DNA of 44,996 bases from contig NZ_BIMF01000032.1 of NCBI RefSeq assembly GCF_004000945.1, positions 1 to 44,996 of the forward strand, written 5' to 3'. The position numbers and the translations under genes were made by a program. This DNA is from Paenibacillus lautus NBRC 15380 (GTDB taxonomy: Bacteria > Bacillota > Bacilli > Paenibacillales > Paenibacillaceae). Below the pieces are notes generated by a model. The model did no database searches and was not told where the DNA came from. It was given only the letters and a program-made list of their open reading frames with translations. The number at the start of each line of letters is the position of its first letter. Position 1 is the first letter of the stretch. Below are positions 1 through 8,179 of this stretch, piece after piece.

Positions 1-43
1 GTATCGTGCCGTAGGGCGGTGCGTATATCGGCTCCGGTCGCTG

Positions 44-95
44 TTAAAATCGGGAAGCTGGAATGGAATAGGCTGAGGAAGCTTCCCGATTTTAA
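44..95. terminator. Inverted repeat, possible terminator of the LysR gene
   Basis: Perfect 16-bp inverted repeat (44-59 with 80-95) around a 20-nt loop, lying about 120 bases beyond the stop of the leftward LysR gene. The outer arm ends in a short TTTT run rather than a long U tract, so it is a weak intrinsic terminator candidate. No gene is seen at 1-213. Confidence 0.45.
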
Positions 96-213
96 AGGCG
101 AACGCGTTACTCCTCCACCGATATACGCATCTGAGCAGAAAGGTGGTTGGCTGTAAGCAAGAACATGTCTTCATAAGAATTGATGATTCTAATCTTCTTG
201 CGACGAAAAATCG

Positions 214-1098
214 TCAATTCTGCTGCAGCATCTCCAAAAAAGCTCCTGCAGCCAGCGAGGGCGACACCTGCTTCTGAACAGCGACACCGATATATCGATC
301 CGGTAACGGCGTTTCTGTTCGAAGCTCTAGCAAAGAACCGTCCGAGATGCGAGACGCGACAAAGGCCCGCGGCAAGAATGCTGTTCCATAACCGCGCTCG
401 GCAAATTCCGCTAACATGTCTAGGCTGTTCAACTCGAAGTCTGCTTCCACTTCTACTCCTTGTGAACGGAACCACCCTTCGATGAAAGAACGTGTAGAGC
501 TGCCGGAGGACAGCATTAAGAGGGGAAGCTCCGTCAATTGTTCTGTCCGAAGGGGCTCTCGCGCACATTCTGCAAAGGCCGTTCCGATCACAGCGCAATA
601 AGGGGAGGCATGGGAGTCGATGATCTTGATCTCTTCGTCCGATACGGGCAGGTGAACAAAGCCGAGGTCCAACGAGCCTTTCTTTAAGCGCTCCAAAATG
701 CTGCTTGTTCGCTCCTGTGACAGCTGAATGCGGATGTCGGGATAGCGGGCATGGAATCGGTCGAGCAGGGAGAGAAGAAAGTCCTTAACGATGGCCCCAT
801 TCGCGCCAATCCTCAGCCGGCCTTCGCTGAACTGTTTTAGCTTCTTCAAGCGGCGCTCGGCTGAATCAAGTTCTTCGAATGCTTGCCGGACATGCTGATA
901 CAAGGCCTGACCTTCTTGCGTTAAGCGGACGCCCTTGGATAATCGGTCGAACAGCCCAACACCGAGCGCTTCTTCCAACTGCTTGATGGCATAACTCACC
1001 GAAGGCTGTGTCATATGGAGGTTTTGCGCAGCCTTCGTCAGATTGGAAGTCTCTGCAGCATGTAGGAACACTCGATACCATTCCGTGTTTGCGATCAT
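214..1098 (-). CDS. LysR-family transcriptional regulator
   Basis: A 294-residue protein of normal LysR length. The N-terminal winged helix-turn-helix covers about residues 1-60 (MIANTEWYRVFLHAAETSNL, then TKAAQNLHMTQPSVSYAIKQ and LEEALGVGLFDR). A linker helix follows, and the effector-binding domain runs from about residue 90 to the end. The ATG at 1096-1098 is preceded by AGAGAGG at good spacing. The gene is divergent from aroC with about 110 bp between the starts, the usual LysR arrangement in which the regulator controls both itself and its neighbour, probably in response to a small metabolite. That link to chorismate synthesis is inference from position. The effector is unknown, and nothing in the sequence names a specific member of the family. 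Confidence 0.92.
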   Translation of the reverse strand: MIANTEWYRVFLHAAETSNLTKAAQNLHMTQPSVSYAIKQLEEALGVGLFDRLSKGVRLTQEGQALYQHVRQAFEELDSAERRLKKLKQFSEGRLRIGANGAIVKDFLLSLLDRFHARYPDIRIQLSQERTSSILERLKKGSLDLGFVHLPVSDEEIKIIDSHASPYCAVIGTAFAECAREPLRTEQLTELPLLMLSSGSSTRSFIEGWFRSQGVEVEADFELNSLDMLAEFAERGYGTAFLPRAFVASRISDGSLLELRTETPLPDRYIGVAVQKQVSPSLAAGAFLEMLQQN

Positions 1099-1208
1099 GT
1101 GTTATCAATCCTCTCTATGGCAACTCTTCAATATTACGATTTCATTTATTTCAAATATACCTTTAAACTGAAGGAGAAGGAATCGAAAGTTTTCGGGAGG
1201 TAATGGAC

Positions 1209-2267
1209 ATGGCAGGAAGTACGTTTGGAGAGCGGTTGAAAATGACTACGTTCGGGGAATCACACGGAGAAGCGGTAGGCGTCATTTTGGAGGGTGTCAC
1301 GCCGGGTGTAGAGCTGGACGAGACCTATATTCAGATTCAGATGGATCGAAGAAGGCCAGGGCAGTCCTCCGTTACGACTCCTCGCAAGGAATACGATAAG
1401 ATCCGCATTTTATCTGGTCTTTTCGAGGGGCGAACGACCGGGACGCCCCTGTGCATTATGCTTAACAACACCGACATGCGCCCGTCGGCTTACGATACAA
1501 TCAAATCAACCTACCGGCCCGGGCATGCGGATTTCACGTATGAGAAAAAATACAGCATCCGCGACTATCGCGGCAGCGGAAGAGCTTCGGGAAGGGAGAC
1601 AGCTGCGCGAGTGGCAGCCGGAGCCGTGGCGCGCAGGCTTTTGGAACGTCGGGGCGTCTCCATCATGGCTTATACGACGGAGATTGGCGGCATCCGATGC
1701 GAGCAATTCGACGCCGATGCTATCGAACGGAATGCCGTTCGCGCGTGTGATCCCGAAGCGGCCCTTCGCATGATCGAGAGGATAGAACGACTGGCCGAAG
1801 AGGGCGACAGCTGCGGGGGAATTGTCGAATGCCGAATTAGCGGCATTGCCGCGGGACTGGGGGAACCCGTATTCGACAAGCTTGACGCCGAGCTGGCGAA
1901 GGCTATGTTGTCTGTCGGCGCGATTAAGGGCATTGAATTCGGGGCTGGCTTCCAAGCGGCCTCTATGCGGGGAAGCGAACACAACGATCAGATGGACGCG
2001 GGAGGGTTCCGGACGAACCATGCCGGCGGGATCATCGGTGGTATCAGCACCGGGGCGGACATCGTGTTCCGAGTCGTCGTAAAGCCGACTTCATCCATTT
2101 CTATCCCTCAACAGACGGTCGATGTAGACGGCAACGAACGGGAGATTGCGACGATCGGCAGGCACGATCCATGCATCTGTCCGCGCGTCGTACCCGTGAT
2201 CGAAGCGATGGCTTGCATGGTCATCGAGGATCATTACAAGCGTCAAGCCGCCTTGCGGGACGAATAG
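1209..2267 (+). CDS. aroC: Chorismate synthase
   Basis: Catalyses the last shared step of aromatic biosynthesis, 5-enolpyruvylshikimate-3-phosphate to chorismate, using reduced FMN. Family signatures are clear: the start TFGERLKMTTFGESHGEAVG with the active-site His, then RRRPGQSS, the DYRGSGRASGRETAARVAAG block (about residues 120-140), HNDQMD and the late RHDPCICPRVVPVIEAMA motif. I chose ATG 1209 (MAGSTFGE), because GGGAGG at 1195-1200 is 8 nt away; the ATG at 1203 would leave only 2 nt. The protein is about 352 residues, close to family length. The gene stands alone rather than in an aro cluster, with a LysR gene diverging upstream, so it may be an accessory copy under separate control; a second copy elsewhere cannot be seen from here. 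Confidence 0.96.
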   Translation: MAGSTFGERLKMTTFGESHGEAVGVILEGVTPGVELDETYIQIQMDRRRPGQSSVTTPRKEYDKIRILSGLFEGRTTGTPLCIMLNNTDMRPSAYDTIKSTYRPGHADFTYEKKYSIRDYRGSGRASGRETAARVAAGAVARRLLERRGVSIMAYTTEIGGIRCEQFDADAIERNAVRACDPEAALRMIERIERLAEEGDSCGGIVECRISGIAAGLGEPVFDKLDAELAKAMLSVGAIKGIEFGAGFQAASMRGSEHNDQMDAGGFRTNHAGGIIGGISTGADIVFRVVVKPTSSISIPQQTVDVDGNEREIATIGRHDPCICPRVVPVIEAMACMVIEDHYKRQAALRDE

Positions 2268-2452
2268 CAGTGAACAATATGGATGAAGCTGGCCCGAGAG
2301 CATCAGCAGTGTCTTCATCTCAGCCATCGTTATTTCTGACGGTACATTCGCCACGTTGATTCTTCGGAACGGTCCGCTGAATTGAGCTGGCTGGGGCCGT
2401 CCATTAGCGGCCTGTCGTCCAAGTCAGCGGTAAGAGCTAGTTACTATACAGC

Positions 2453-2493
2453 AAAAAAACCGGAAGAAGACTGAAGTCTTTCTGCCGGTTTTT
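2453..2493. terminator. Bidirectional intrinsic terminator between aroC and the OYE gene
   Basis: A hairpin with arms AAAACCGG and CCGGTTTTT, extended by an imperfect AAGAAGACT/AGTCTTTCT inner stem, is flanked by an A7 run on the left and a T run on the right. It can therefore stop transcription from aroC (rightward) and from the convergent oxidoreductase (leftward). The rest of 2268-2662 shows no gene. Confidence 0.8.
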
Positions 2494-2662
2494 GATTTAA
2501 GAGATAAGAAAGTATAATCATCCGAGGCTTAGCATCCTTATCTCGCAAGAAAAACTTCCGCTAAATGCGGTCTGTCTACTGTGAAAGTACGTCGATAGAC
2601 GTTTTTCTTATATTTAAAGATTCAATGCGGCTTTAAATCCAGGGGGGATGGCTGAAATCGCA

Positions 2663-3787
2663 TTAAACCAGGGTTTTCAAGGAATCCGGCGTGAATGGTG
2701 CCAACTCGTCGAAACGTCCGTCTCGGACTTTAGCCGCCCACTCCGGATCGGCCAGCAGGGCACGGCCTACGGCAACCAGGTCAAATTCATGTTCCTCAAG
2801 GCGGCTCAGCAGCTCCTCGAGGTCCCTCTGGCCGGCACCCTTACCTTGGGTGAAGAGGCTGGTAAATACTTCATCGAGGCCGACAGAACCGACGGTGATG
2901 ACCGTTTTACCAGTCAGTTTCTTGGCCCAACCAGCAAAGTTCAGGTCAGAACCTTCGAATTCAGGCTCCCAGAAGCGGCGGGTGGAGCAGTGGAATATAT
3001 CGACACCAGCGTCAGACAGCGCGGTTAACAACTGACCCAGCTTTTCAGGCGTATCCGCCAGCTTGGCTTCATATTGGGTCGTCTTCCATTGGGATAGGCG
3101 GATGGCAACAGGGAAGTCAGGACCCACTGCTTGACGGACTGCTTTTACCACTTCGATCGCAAAGCGGGCACGCTTCAGCATGTCGCCTCCGTATTCATCG
3201 GTACGCTGATTCGTTCTTTCCCAAAGGAATTGGTCGATCAGGTATCCGTGGGCACCATGGATTTCTACGCCGTCAAAGCCAAGGCGTTTGGCATTCGCAG
3301 CCGCATCGGCATAAGCTTGAATAACCTGATCGATTTCATCCTTGGTCATCGGTTTCGTGACGATGTTGCCGTCCAGGTCAAGTCCGGATGGTCCGATCGG
3401 AAGTGCTTCCGGATTTGGCTCGGCTCCTATTGGTCTTGTCATGCCGATGTGCCAAATTTGCGGCATGATCTTACCGCCGGCTTCATGGACCTGCCGGACC
3501 ACCTCGGCCCAGCCGTTCAATGCGGCTTCACCATGGAAATTAGGCACATTCGGGCTATCGGTTGCCGCTGGGTGGTTAATCAGTGTTCCTTCGGTAATGA
3601 TCAATCCGACGCCATTCTCCGCACGCCGGCGATAGTAAGCGGCCACATCCGGGCCCGGAACGCCATTCGGGGAGAATCCGCGGGTCATGGGAGCCATCAC
3701 CACACGGGACGAAAGAGTTAGGTTGCCGATAGTATATGGCTCGAATAGGGATGCAGTAGATCGGACGTGTTGATTTTGGTTGCTCAT
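2663..3787 (-). CDS. NADH:flavin oxidoreductase, Old Yellow Enzyme family
   Basis: A 374-residue single-domain FMN-binding TIM barrel. Visible OYE hallmarks are MAPMTRGFSPNG near the start, PQIWHIG at about 109-115, the substrate-anion-binding His pair with the active-site Tyr in HGAHGYLIDQF (H177, H180, Y182), and the phosphate-binding VGRALLADPEW near the C-terminus. There is no C-terminal 4Fe-4S/FAD extension, so it is a classical ene-reductase rather than a 2,4-dienoyl-CoA reductase. Such enzymes reduce activated C=C bonds of electrophiles (enones, quinones, nitro compounds) with NAD(P)H. The gene lies beside a small ArsR regulator on the same strand, and both share an operator-like motif, suggesting induction by reactive electrophiles. 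The physiological substrate is unknown. Confidence 0.93.
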   Translation of the reverse strand: MSNQNQHVRSTASLFEPYTIGNLTLSSRVVMAPMTRGFSPNGVPGPDVAAYYRRRAENGVGLIITEGTLINHPAATDSPNVPNFHGEAALNGWAEVVRQVHEAGGKIMPQIWHIGMTRPIGAEPNPEALPIGPSGLDLDGNIVTKPMTKDEIDQVIQAYADAAANAKRLGFDGVEIHGAHGYLIDQFLWERTNQRTDEYGGDMLKRARFAIEVVKAVRQAVGPDFPVAIRLSQWKTTQYEAKLADTPEKLGQLLTALSDAGVDIFHCSTRRFWEPEFEGSDLNFAGWAKKLTGKTVITVGSVGLDEVFTSLFTQGKGAGQRDLEELLSRLEEHEFDLVAVGRALLADPEWAAKVRDGRFDELAPFTPDSLKTLV

Positions 3788-3835
3788 GTATGGAATCCTC
3801 CAATATGTTTGTTTAATATGCTTTTCTGTATTTTC

Positions 3836-3850
3836 ATAAAAATAGATATA
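3836..3850. promoter_or_regulatory. Shared operator-like motif upstream of the OYE gene
   Basis: The 15-mer ataaaaatagatata at this place is the exact reverse complement of bases 4229-4243 in front of the ArsR gene. It lies about 50-60 bp upstream of the oxidoreductase start. A shared site at both promoters suggests that the ArsR protein binds here. Confidence 0.55.
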
Positions 3851-3908
3851 TATGATAAAAAGAAAGAGCTTTTAAGCTTAATCTTCAATTTGAATTTGCT
3901 TGTTAAGC

Positions 3909-4220
3909 CTAAAGCTCTTCCTTGAGTTGTTCGATAAAACGCTGAATGCCCTCCTCATTACGTCTGTAATATGTCCATTGGCCCGCTCGATGGGATTCCA
4001 ACAGACCGGCCTTTTGCAATTTTACCAGGTAGCCAGAAACGACCGACTGAGCGAGTCCTGTTTTTTCTGAAATGGAGCCCACGCAGATACCGCCCTGAAA
4101 ATCACATTTGGAAGGCATGTGATCCTGCGGATCAAAATGTTTCTCCGGATGCTTCAGCCACTCCAGGATTTTAAACCGGGACTCGTTTGATAGTGCTTTG
4201 ATGGTTTGTAAGGTATCCAT
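3909..4220 (-). CDS. ArsR-type winged-helix transcriptional regulator
   Basis: The start MDTLQTIKAL at 4220 gives a 103-residue protein of the usual small ArsR size; a longer reading to 4307 adds a basic stretch that looks non-coding. The fold is visible as helix 1 (LSNESRFKILEWL), the recognition helix region (SISEKTGLAQSVVSGYLVKL) and the wing (ESHRAGQWTYYRRNE). It carries two cysteines, C39 and C46, on either side of a glycine-rich turn just before the HTH, where a thiol switch or metal site could sit. It lies 121 bp upstream of the oxidoreductase on the same strand, and the two promoters share an identical 15-bp motif. The likely role is repressor of the OYE gene and of itself, released by thiol-reactive compounds; the effector is inference. 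Confidence 0.88.
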   Translation of the reverse strand: MDTLQTIKALSNESRFKILEWLKHPEKHFDPQDHMPSKCDFQGGICVGSISEKTGLAQSVVSGYLVKLQKAGLLESHRAGQWTYYRRNEEGIQRFIEQLKEEL

Positions 4221-4228
4221 ACGCTTAT

Positions 4229-4243
4229 TATATCTATTTTTAT
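4229..4243. promoter_or_regulatory. Operator-like motif upstream of the ArsR gene
   Basis: The motif tatatctatttttat is the exact reverse complement of 3836-3850. Around it, tctat and ataga form a 5-bp dyad about four T bases (4233-4246), which suits a dimeric winged-helix repressor. It lies immediately upstream of the ATG at 4220. Confidence 0.55.
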
Positions 4244-4317
4244 AGAAATGTAAATATGTTTTTTTGTGAACGCTCGGTCTATGGTAAGGCTTAACGTATG
4301 GGAGCAAAAATAAACGC

Positions 4318-4355
4318 GATAGATCCCTAAACCATTTAGGGCTTTGGGATCTATC
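4318..4355 (-). terminator. Nested hairpin downstream of the HHH remnant
   Basis: The outer stem gatagatccc/gggatctatc (10 bp, 4318-4327 with 4346-4355) encloses a competing 7-bp hairpin ccctaaa/tttaggg (4325-4331 with 4335-4341). It lies just beyond the stop of the leftward helix-hairpin-helix gene and is followed on that strand by a T-rich stretch. It is a probable terminator or processed 3-prime end, although no immediate U tract is present. Confidence 0.45.
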
Positions 4356-4372
4356 CTACGTGCCTTATGTAT

Positions 4373-4590
4373 TTATTCTTTGAAGGCTAGGCCCTTCTCA
4401 GCCAGGGCGGCGCGCAGTACTCCGATCGCCTTCGGTCCTACACCGTGAAGCGCCAGCAGCTCTTTCTCGGATGCCCGGGTAATTTCGGCAAGCCGATGAT
4501 AGCCGGCAACGATCAGGGCTCGCCGTGCAGGGTTGCCCGCCTTAACGGGAAAGTCACTCTCGGCCGCAGTTGCATGGGGGTGTCATGCAT
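4373..4590 (-). pseudogene. Frameshifted small helix-hairpin-helix DNA-binding protein
   Basis: The leftward frame ending at 4373 reads as a small HhH protein: FPVKAGNPARRALIVAGYHR is followed by SEKELLALHGVGPKAIGVLR and AALAEKGLAFKE. No start codon exists in that frame before an upstream TGA. A good start (ATG 4590, preceded by GTGAGG) lies one base out of frame. Adding a single C to the C5 run (G5 on the given strand, 4576-4580) would join the two into an intact protein of about 72 residues. The helix-turn with LHGVGPKAI is the classic non-specific DNA-binding HhH signature. Either the gene is recently broken or the homopolymer is miscalled. It is not recognisable as a named protein beyond the HhH family. 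Confidence 0.7.
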
Positions 4591-4786
4591 GGAAATTCCT
4601 CACTTTTTCGGTTATTCGTCAAAAGAGCCATGGACTTTCGTGGATGAGTCAATGGCTGAGATTAAGCGCGTGGATAAACAATCAGTAAGATTATGTTACA
4701 GAACGACTTGGCTGTAAAGATTTAATCCGATCTTCATGGCGAATGTCCACGATTCATGGATGGTTCAGATAATCTTCACAAATCTA

Positions 4787-4815
4787 TTGACATTATCACT
4801 GAGAATAATTATCAT
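4787..4815 (+). promoter_or_regulatory. Sigma-A-type promoter of the siderophore uptake operon
   Basis: A perfect -35 TTGACA (4787-4792) lies exactly 17 bp from a -10 TATCAT (4810-4815). The -10 lies inside the left half of the Fur-type inverted repeat, so the repressor would occlude it. Confidence 0.8.
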
Positions 4816-4848
4816 TGTGCTGAGTGTTGATAATGATAATTATTCTCA
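4800..4848. promoter_or_regulatory. Fur-type operator (double Fur box)
   Basis: A perfect 17-bp inverted repeat, tgagaataattatcatt (4800-4816) and its complement (4832-4848), is separated by 15 bp. Each arm closely matches the Bacillales Fur box core (tgataat-attatca type). It overlaps the -10 and the likely transcription start of the downstream ferri-siderophore operon, predicting iron-dependent repression. Confidence 0.85.
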
Positions 4849-4908
4849 ATAATTATTATTAATAAACAATATCTACAATACATAGAGGGTAAGAGGGGGA
4901 GAAATTCA

Positions 4909-5943
4909 ATGCGCAGTATGAAGGGTCTTGTGTTTATCGTATTGATATTTGCTTTGGTTTTAGCCGGTTGCGGCGGAGGCGCAGCATCCAATCAAGGTAG
5001 CGGCTCCACCGCGGCACCCAATTCAGATCAAGGGGCTAGTCAGGGTGGGGATAACACCGAGGCCACGCCGGAGACCCGAACCATCAAGCACGCCCTGGGC
5101 GAGACGAAAATTACGGGCGTTCCGAAGCGTATCGTATCGCTGGAATGGCTTTACGCGGAGGATGTCCTTGCGCTCGGCGTTCAGCCCGTCGGCATTGCAG
5201 ATATTGAGGGGATGAACCAATGGGTAAACATTCCGGTGGAGATCGGTTCGGACGTGACCGATGTCGGCACTCGTCAAGAGCCGAATCTGGAACTTATCGC
5301 TTCCTTGAAGCCGGACCTGATCATCGGTTTAAAATCGAATCTTGAAGCCGGCTATGATACTTATAACAGCATCGCGCCTACCTTGGTGTTTGATCCTTAT
5401 CCGGTCGAGGGACAAGGGGATCAATATGAAGAGATGGTTAATACCTTCAATACAATCGCTGACGTGCTTGGTAAAAAAGACGAAGCCGCGAAAGTGCTTA
5501 GCGATCTGGATCAAACCTATGCCGATGCCAAAGCCAAGCTTGAAGCAGCGGGCATGACAGAAAAGCCGTTTGCGCTGGCGATGGCTTACAGCAACCAGAA
5601 TGCGGTGACGTTCCGGATTTCGACGGACAATTCCCTGGCCGTCAAAATTTTGGAGCACATCGGGCTGACCAATGCTCATAAGCCAAGTCAATTTGAGGTC
5701 TACGGATTCACCACTGCGGACGTAGAGGCGCTGCCGGCTCTTCAGGATGCGAATTTCCTGCATATTATTCAGGATAGCGATAACGTCATCGAGAACCAAT
5801 TGAAGGACAATCCGGTATGGAAAGGTTTGAACTTTGTTAAAGAAGACCGCGTGTATGCACTTGGCGGTGACATGTGGCCATACGGCGGCCCATTGTCTGC
5901 CCAAACCATGGCCCAGAAGACAGCTGATCTGCTCACAAAATGA
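4909..5943 (+). CDS. Iron-siderophore ABC transporter substrate-binding lipoprotein
   Basis: A 344-residue FecB/FepB-type (type III) periplasmic-binding-fold protein. The signal peptide MRSMKGLVFIVLIFALVLAG ends in a lipobox with C21 as the lipidated cysteine, followed by a low-complexity Gly/Ser/Gln tether (about 22-52). The binding domain starts around TIKHALGETKITGVPKRIVS and shows the family block LELIASLKPDLIIG (about 122-140), with a helical backbone linking the two lobes. GGGGG-type RBS (AGAGGGGGAG) lies just upstream of ATG 4909. The stop overlaps the permease start by 4 bp (ATGA), so the two genes are translationally coupled. It sits behind a double Fur box. The ligand is probably a ferric hydroxamate or catecholate; the sequence alone does not decide. 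Confidence 0.93.
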   Translation: MRSMKGLVFIVLIFALVLAGCGGGAASNQGSGSTAAPNSDQGASQGGDNTEATPETRTIKHALGETKITGVPKRIVSLEWLYAEDVLALGVQPVGIADIEGMNQWVNIPVEIGSDVTDVGTRQEPNLELIASLKPDLIIGLKSNLEAGYDTYNSIAPTLVFDPYPVEGQGDQYEEMVNTFNTIADVLGKKDEAAKVLSDLDQTYADAKAKLEAAGMTEKPFALAMAYSNQNAVTFRISTDNSLAVKILEHIGLTNAHKPSQFEVYGFTTADVEALPALQDANFLHIIQDSDNVIENQLKDNPVWKGLNFVKEDRVYALGGDMWPYGGPLSAQTMAQKTADLLTK

Positions 5944-8045
5944 GTCTCGGCAAGAAACTGGCACAAGGCTCCGCGCCGGTGAGCATCCATCCAGCCCCAC
6001 CCGTTTCCTCAGGTAGGGGCTGGAAGCCGTTATGGATGCTGGCTGGAGGCCTTGTAGCTCTGCTATTTCTCACGTTTATCAGCTTGACGCAAGGGCTAGC
6101 GGATATATCCGTCAAAACGGTGGCGCAGGCCTTGGTGTCTCCGCAGGATATTGCAGACCATCATCTCATTCGCAGCGTGCGCCTTCCCCGAACGGTGATG
6201 GGCCTATTATCGGGCGCCGCCTTGGCGGTGTCGGGTGTACTCATGCAGACCGTCACGCGCAACCCGCTGGCATCGGAGACGACGCTTGGCGTGAATGCCG
6301 GCGCTTATTTGGCCGTCGTGGCGGGGATGATCTTCTGGCCGGGACTACTGCATCAGTATGCCCTTCCTTTGGCTGTGGCAGGGGGAACACTGGCGGCTGT
6401 CGCCGTCTATGCGCTGGCGGGAAAAACGCAGGGTTCACCCTTGCGGATTGCATTATCCGGGATGATTGTCACCTTGGTTTTATCCTCCGTTACGAGTGCG
6501 CTGGTGCTGCTGAACCAGCAAACGACCCAGGGGATTTTTCTGTGGGGCTCTGGCTCGCTTATTCAGAATGACTGGGATGGCGTAGCTTTTTCATGGCCGT
6601 GGATCATTGGCGGATTGATCGTGCTGTGTTTGGCGGTACGTCAGTGGGACATCCTGACTCTTAATGAAGAGTCTGCACGTTCCCTTGGTCAAAAAGTCGG
6701 CACCACCCGCTTGCTTGCGATGGGGGCAGCCATTGTGCTGGCCTGCGTGACCGTGAGCGTGGTCGGTCCGATCGGCTTTATCGGGCTGGTCGCTCCCCAT
6801 CTGGTCCGCCTGTCCGGGGTGGTCCGGCATGCGGGGTTAATTCCGCTGGCTGCCTTATGGGGCGCGGCTCTGCTCGTGGGGGCCGATACGGTGGCCAGGA
6901 TGTTCATAAACGCCTACGGTGAGCTTCCGGTCGGGGCCATTACGGCCATGATCGGAGCCCCGTGCCTCATCTGGCTGGCCATGCGGGTATCCCGCTCGCT
7001 GATCGGGGGACGCGGGGCTTCCGGCGGATCGATCATGGCGGGCACGAGCTTGCGCCGGATTCCTTATCCGGTCTTGGTAACGCTGTTCAGCGTGCTGCTG
7101 GTGCTGGTCTGGGTATTCAGCCTGATGAGCGGCAGTCTGCGCATTCCCTTCACGGAAATGCTGGCTGTACTTACCGGAGGCGGCGAGGCGATGTATCGCC
7201 AAATCCTGCTGGAGTTCCGCCTGCCGAGGCTGCTCACAGCCGGCTTGTCCGGCATGGCACTGGCCGTCAGCGGCAGTCTCCTGCAGAATGCGGTCCGCAA
7301 TCCGCTGGGGGATCCCCAGGTGATTGGGGTAACCAGCGGAGCCGGTGCGGGCGCACTGCTCCTGATGATAGGCTTTCCCCAATTGTCGGCTGGCTGGGTA
7401 CCGGTCGGAGCGGTTCTCGGAGGGTTGGCTGCAGCCGCGCTGGTATACGCGGTGTCCTGGAAAAGAGGACTTCATCCGACGATTCTTACGCTGGTCGGCA
7501 TTGCCGTCGCCGCGCTTGGTTCCGCCATCATCAATCTGATGATTATCCATGCCAAGGTCGACGTAGCGCCGGCATTATCCTGGATGGCGGGAAGCACGTA
7601 TAACCGGGGCTGGACCGAGGTGCAGCGGATTGTTCCCGCCATTCTGATCCTGCTGCCTCTGGCTGCGTGGCTCGGGCGGAAGGTGGATCTGCTGACGTTC
7701 AGTGAAGAAAGCTCCACCGGTCTCGGCCTTCAAGTACGGAATACCCGGATGTATGTCGCCATCATTGCGGTGCTGTTGGCTTCGATTGCCGCAGCCAATG
7801 TCGGCTCGGTCGGCTTTATCGGACTGCTTGCGCCGCATGCCGCGAGAATGCTGGTTGGGGCCCGCCATCGGCAATCGATGGTCATCGCTGCGCTGCTCGG
7901 CGGAATTTTGCTGGCTGGGGCAGACTGGATCGGGAGGGTGGTCATGATTCCGAAGGAATTGCCTTCGGGTATCGTTACCGCGCTTCTGGGTGCGCCGTAC
8001 CTGTTATATTTGATGGGAAAATCCAATAAACTGAAAAAGAAATAA
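5940..8045 (+). CDS. Fused FecCD-family siderophore permease (FhuB-like double domain)
   Basis: At 701 residues this is twice the usual FecCD permease. Domain 1 (about 35-350) and domain 2 (about 375-695) each carry the family marks: RLPRTVMGLLSGAALAVSGV and RLPRLLTAGLSGMALAVSGS near their starts, and the ATPase-coupling loops GPIGFIGLVAPHLVRL and GSVGFIGLLAPHAARM. About 18-20 membrane helices are expected. It forms the whole transmembrane channel for the binding protein encoded upstream, with overlapping ATGA coupling. Most Firmicutes encode the two halves separately, so the fusion is notable; E. coli FhuB is the known fused precedent. No ATPase gene follows: a terminator comes directly after, so a shared ATPase such as the B. 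subtilis YusV type is presumably supplied from elsewhere. Confidence 0.94.
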   Translation: MSLGKKLAQGSAPVSIHPAPPVSSGRGWKPLWMLAGGLVALLFLTFISLTQGLADISVKTVAQALVSPQDIADHHLIRSVRLPRTVMGLLSGAALAVSGVLMQTVTRNPLASETTLGVNAGAYLAVVAGMIFWPGLLHQYALPLAVAGGTLAAVAVYALAGKTQGSPLRIALSGMIVTLVLSSVTSALVLLNQQTTQGIFLWGSGSLIQNDWDGVAFSWPWIIGGLIVLCLAVRQWDILTLNEESARSLGQKVGTTRLLAMGAAIVLACVTVSVVGPIGFIGLVAPHLVRLSGVVRHAGLIPLAALWGAALLVGADTVARMFINAYGELPVGAITAMIGAPCLIWLAMRVSRSLIGGRGASGGSIMAGTSLRRIPYPVLVTLFSVLLVLVWVFSLMSGSLRIPFTEMLAVLTGGGEAMYRQILLEFRLPRLLTAGLSGMALAVSGSLLQNAVRNPLGDPQVIGVTSGAGAGALLLMIGFPQLSAGWVPVGAVLGGLAAAALVYAVSWKRGLHPTILTLVGIAVAALGSAIINLMIIHAKVDVAPALSWMAGSTYNRGWTEVQRIVPAILILLPLAAWLGRKVDLLTFSEESSTGLGLQVRNTRMYVAIIAVLLASIAAANVGSVGFIGLLAPHAARMLVGARHRQSMVIAALLGGILLAGADWIGRVVMIPKELPSGIVTALLGAPYLLYLMGKSNKLKKK

Positions 8046-8066
8046 CCGTCGTGATGATGAATATCC

Positions 8067-8118
8067 AAAAAGGCTATTCCATAGTCGCCAAGAGAGGTGA
8101 CATGGGATAGCCTTTTTT
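8067..8118 (+). terminator. Intrinsic terminator of the siderophore operon
   Basis: A stem of AAAAAGGCTATTCCA (8067-8081) pairs with TGGGATAGCC followed by T7 (to 8118), around a loop that itself folds. It lies 20 nt beyond the permease stop. Confidence 0.88.
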
Positions 8119-8179
8119 TGTCTTCAATCGGTTGTTTATCAGATTTGCCTTGCTTTGCTTCTTCTGGCTGTGGTCGCTG

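Noticed and set aside
107..598. Leftward 163-codon open frame across the LysR end
   Set aside because: It overlaps the well-supported LysR frame, and its own sequence shows no family features. Only the part beyond the LysR stop reads protein-like, which is too little to call.
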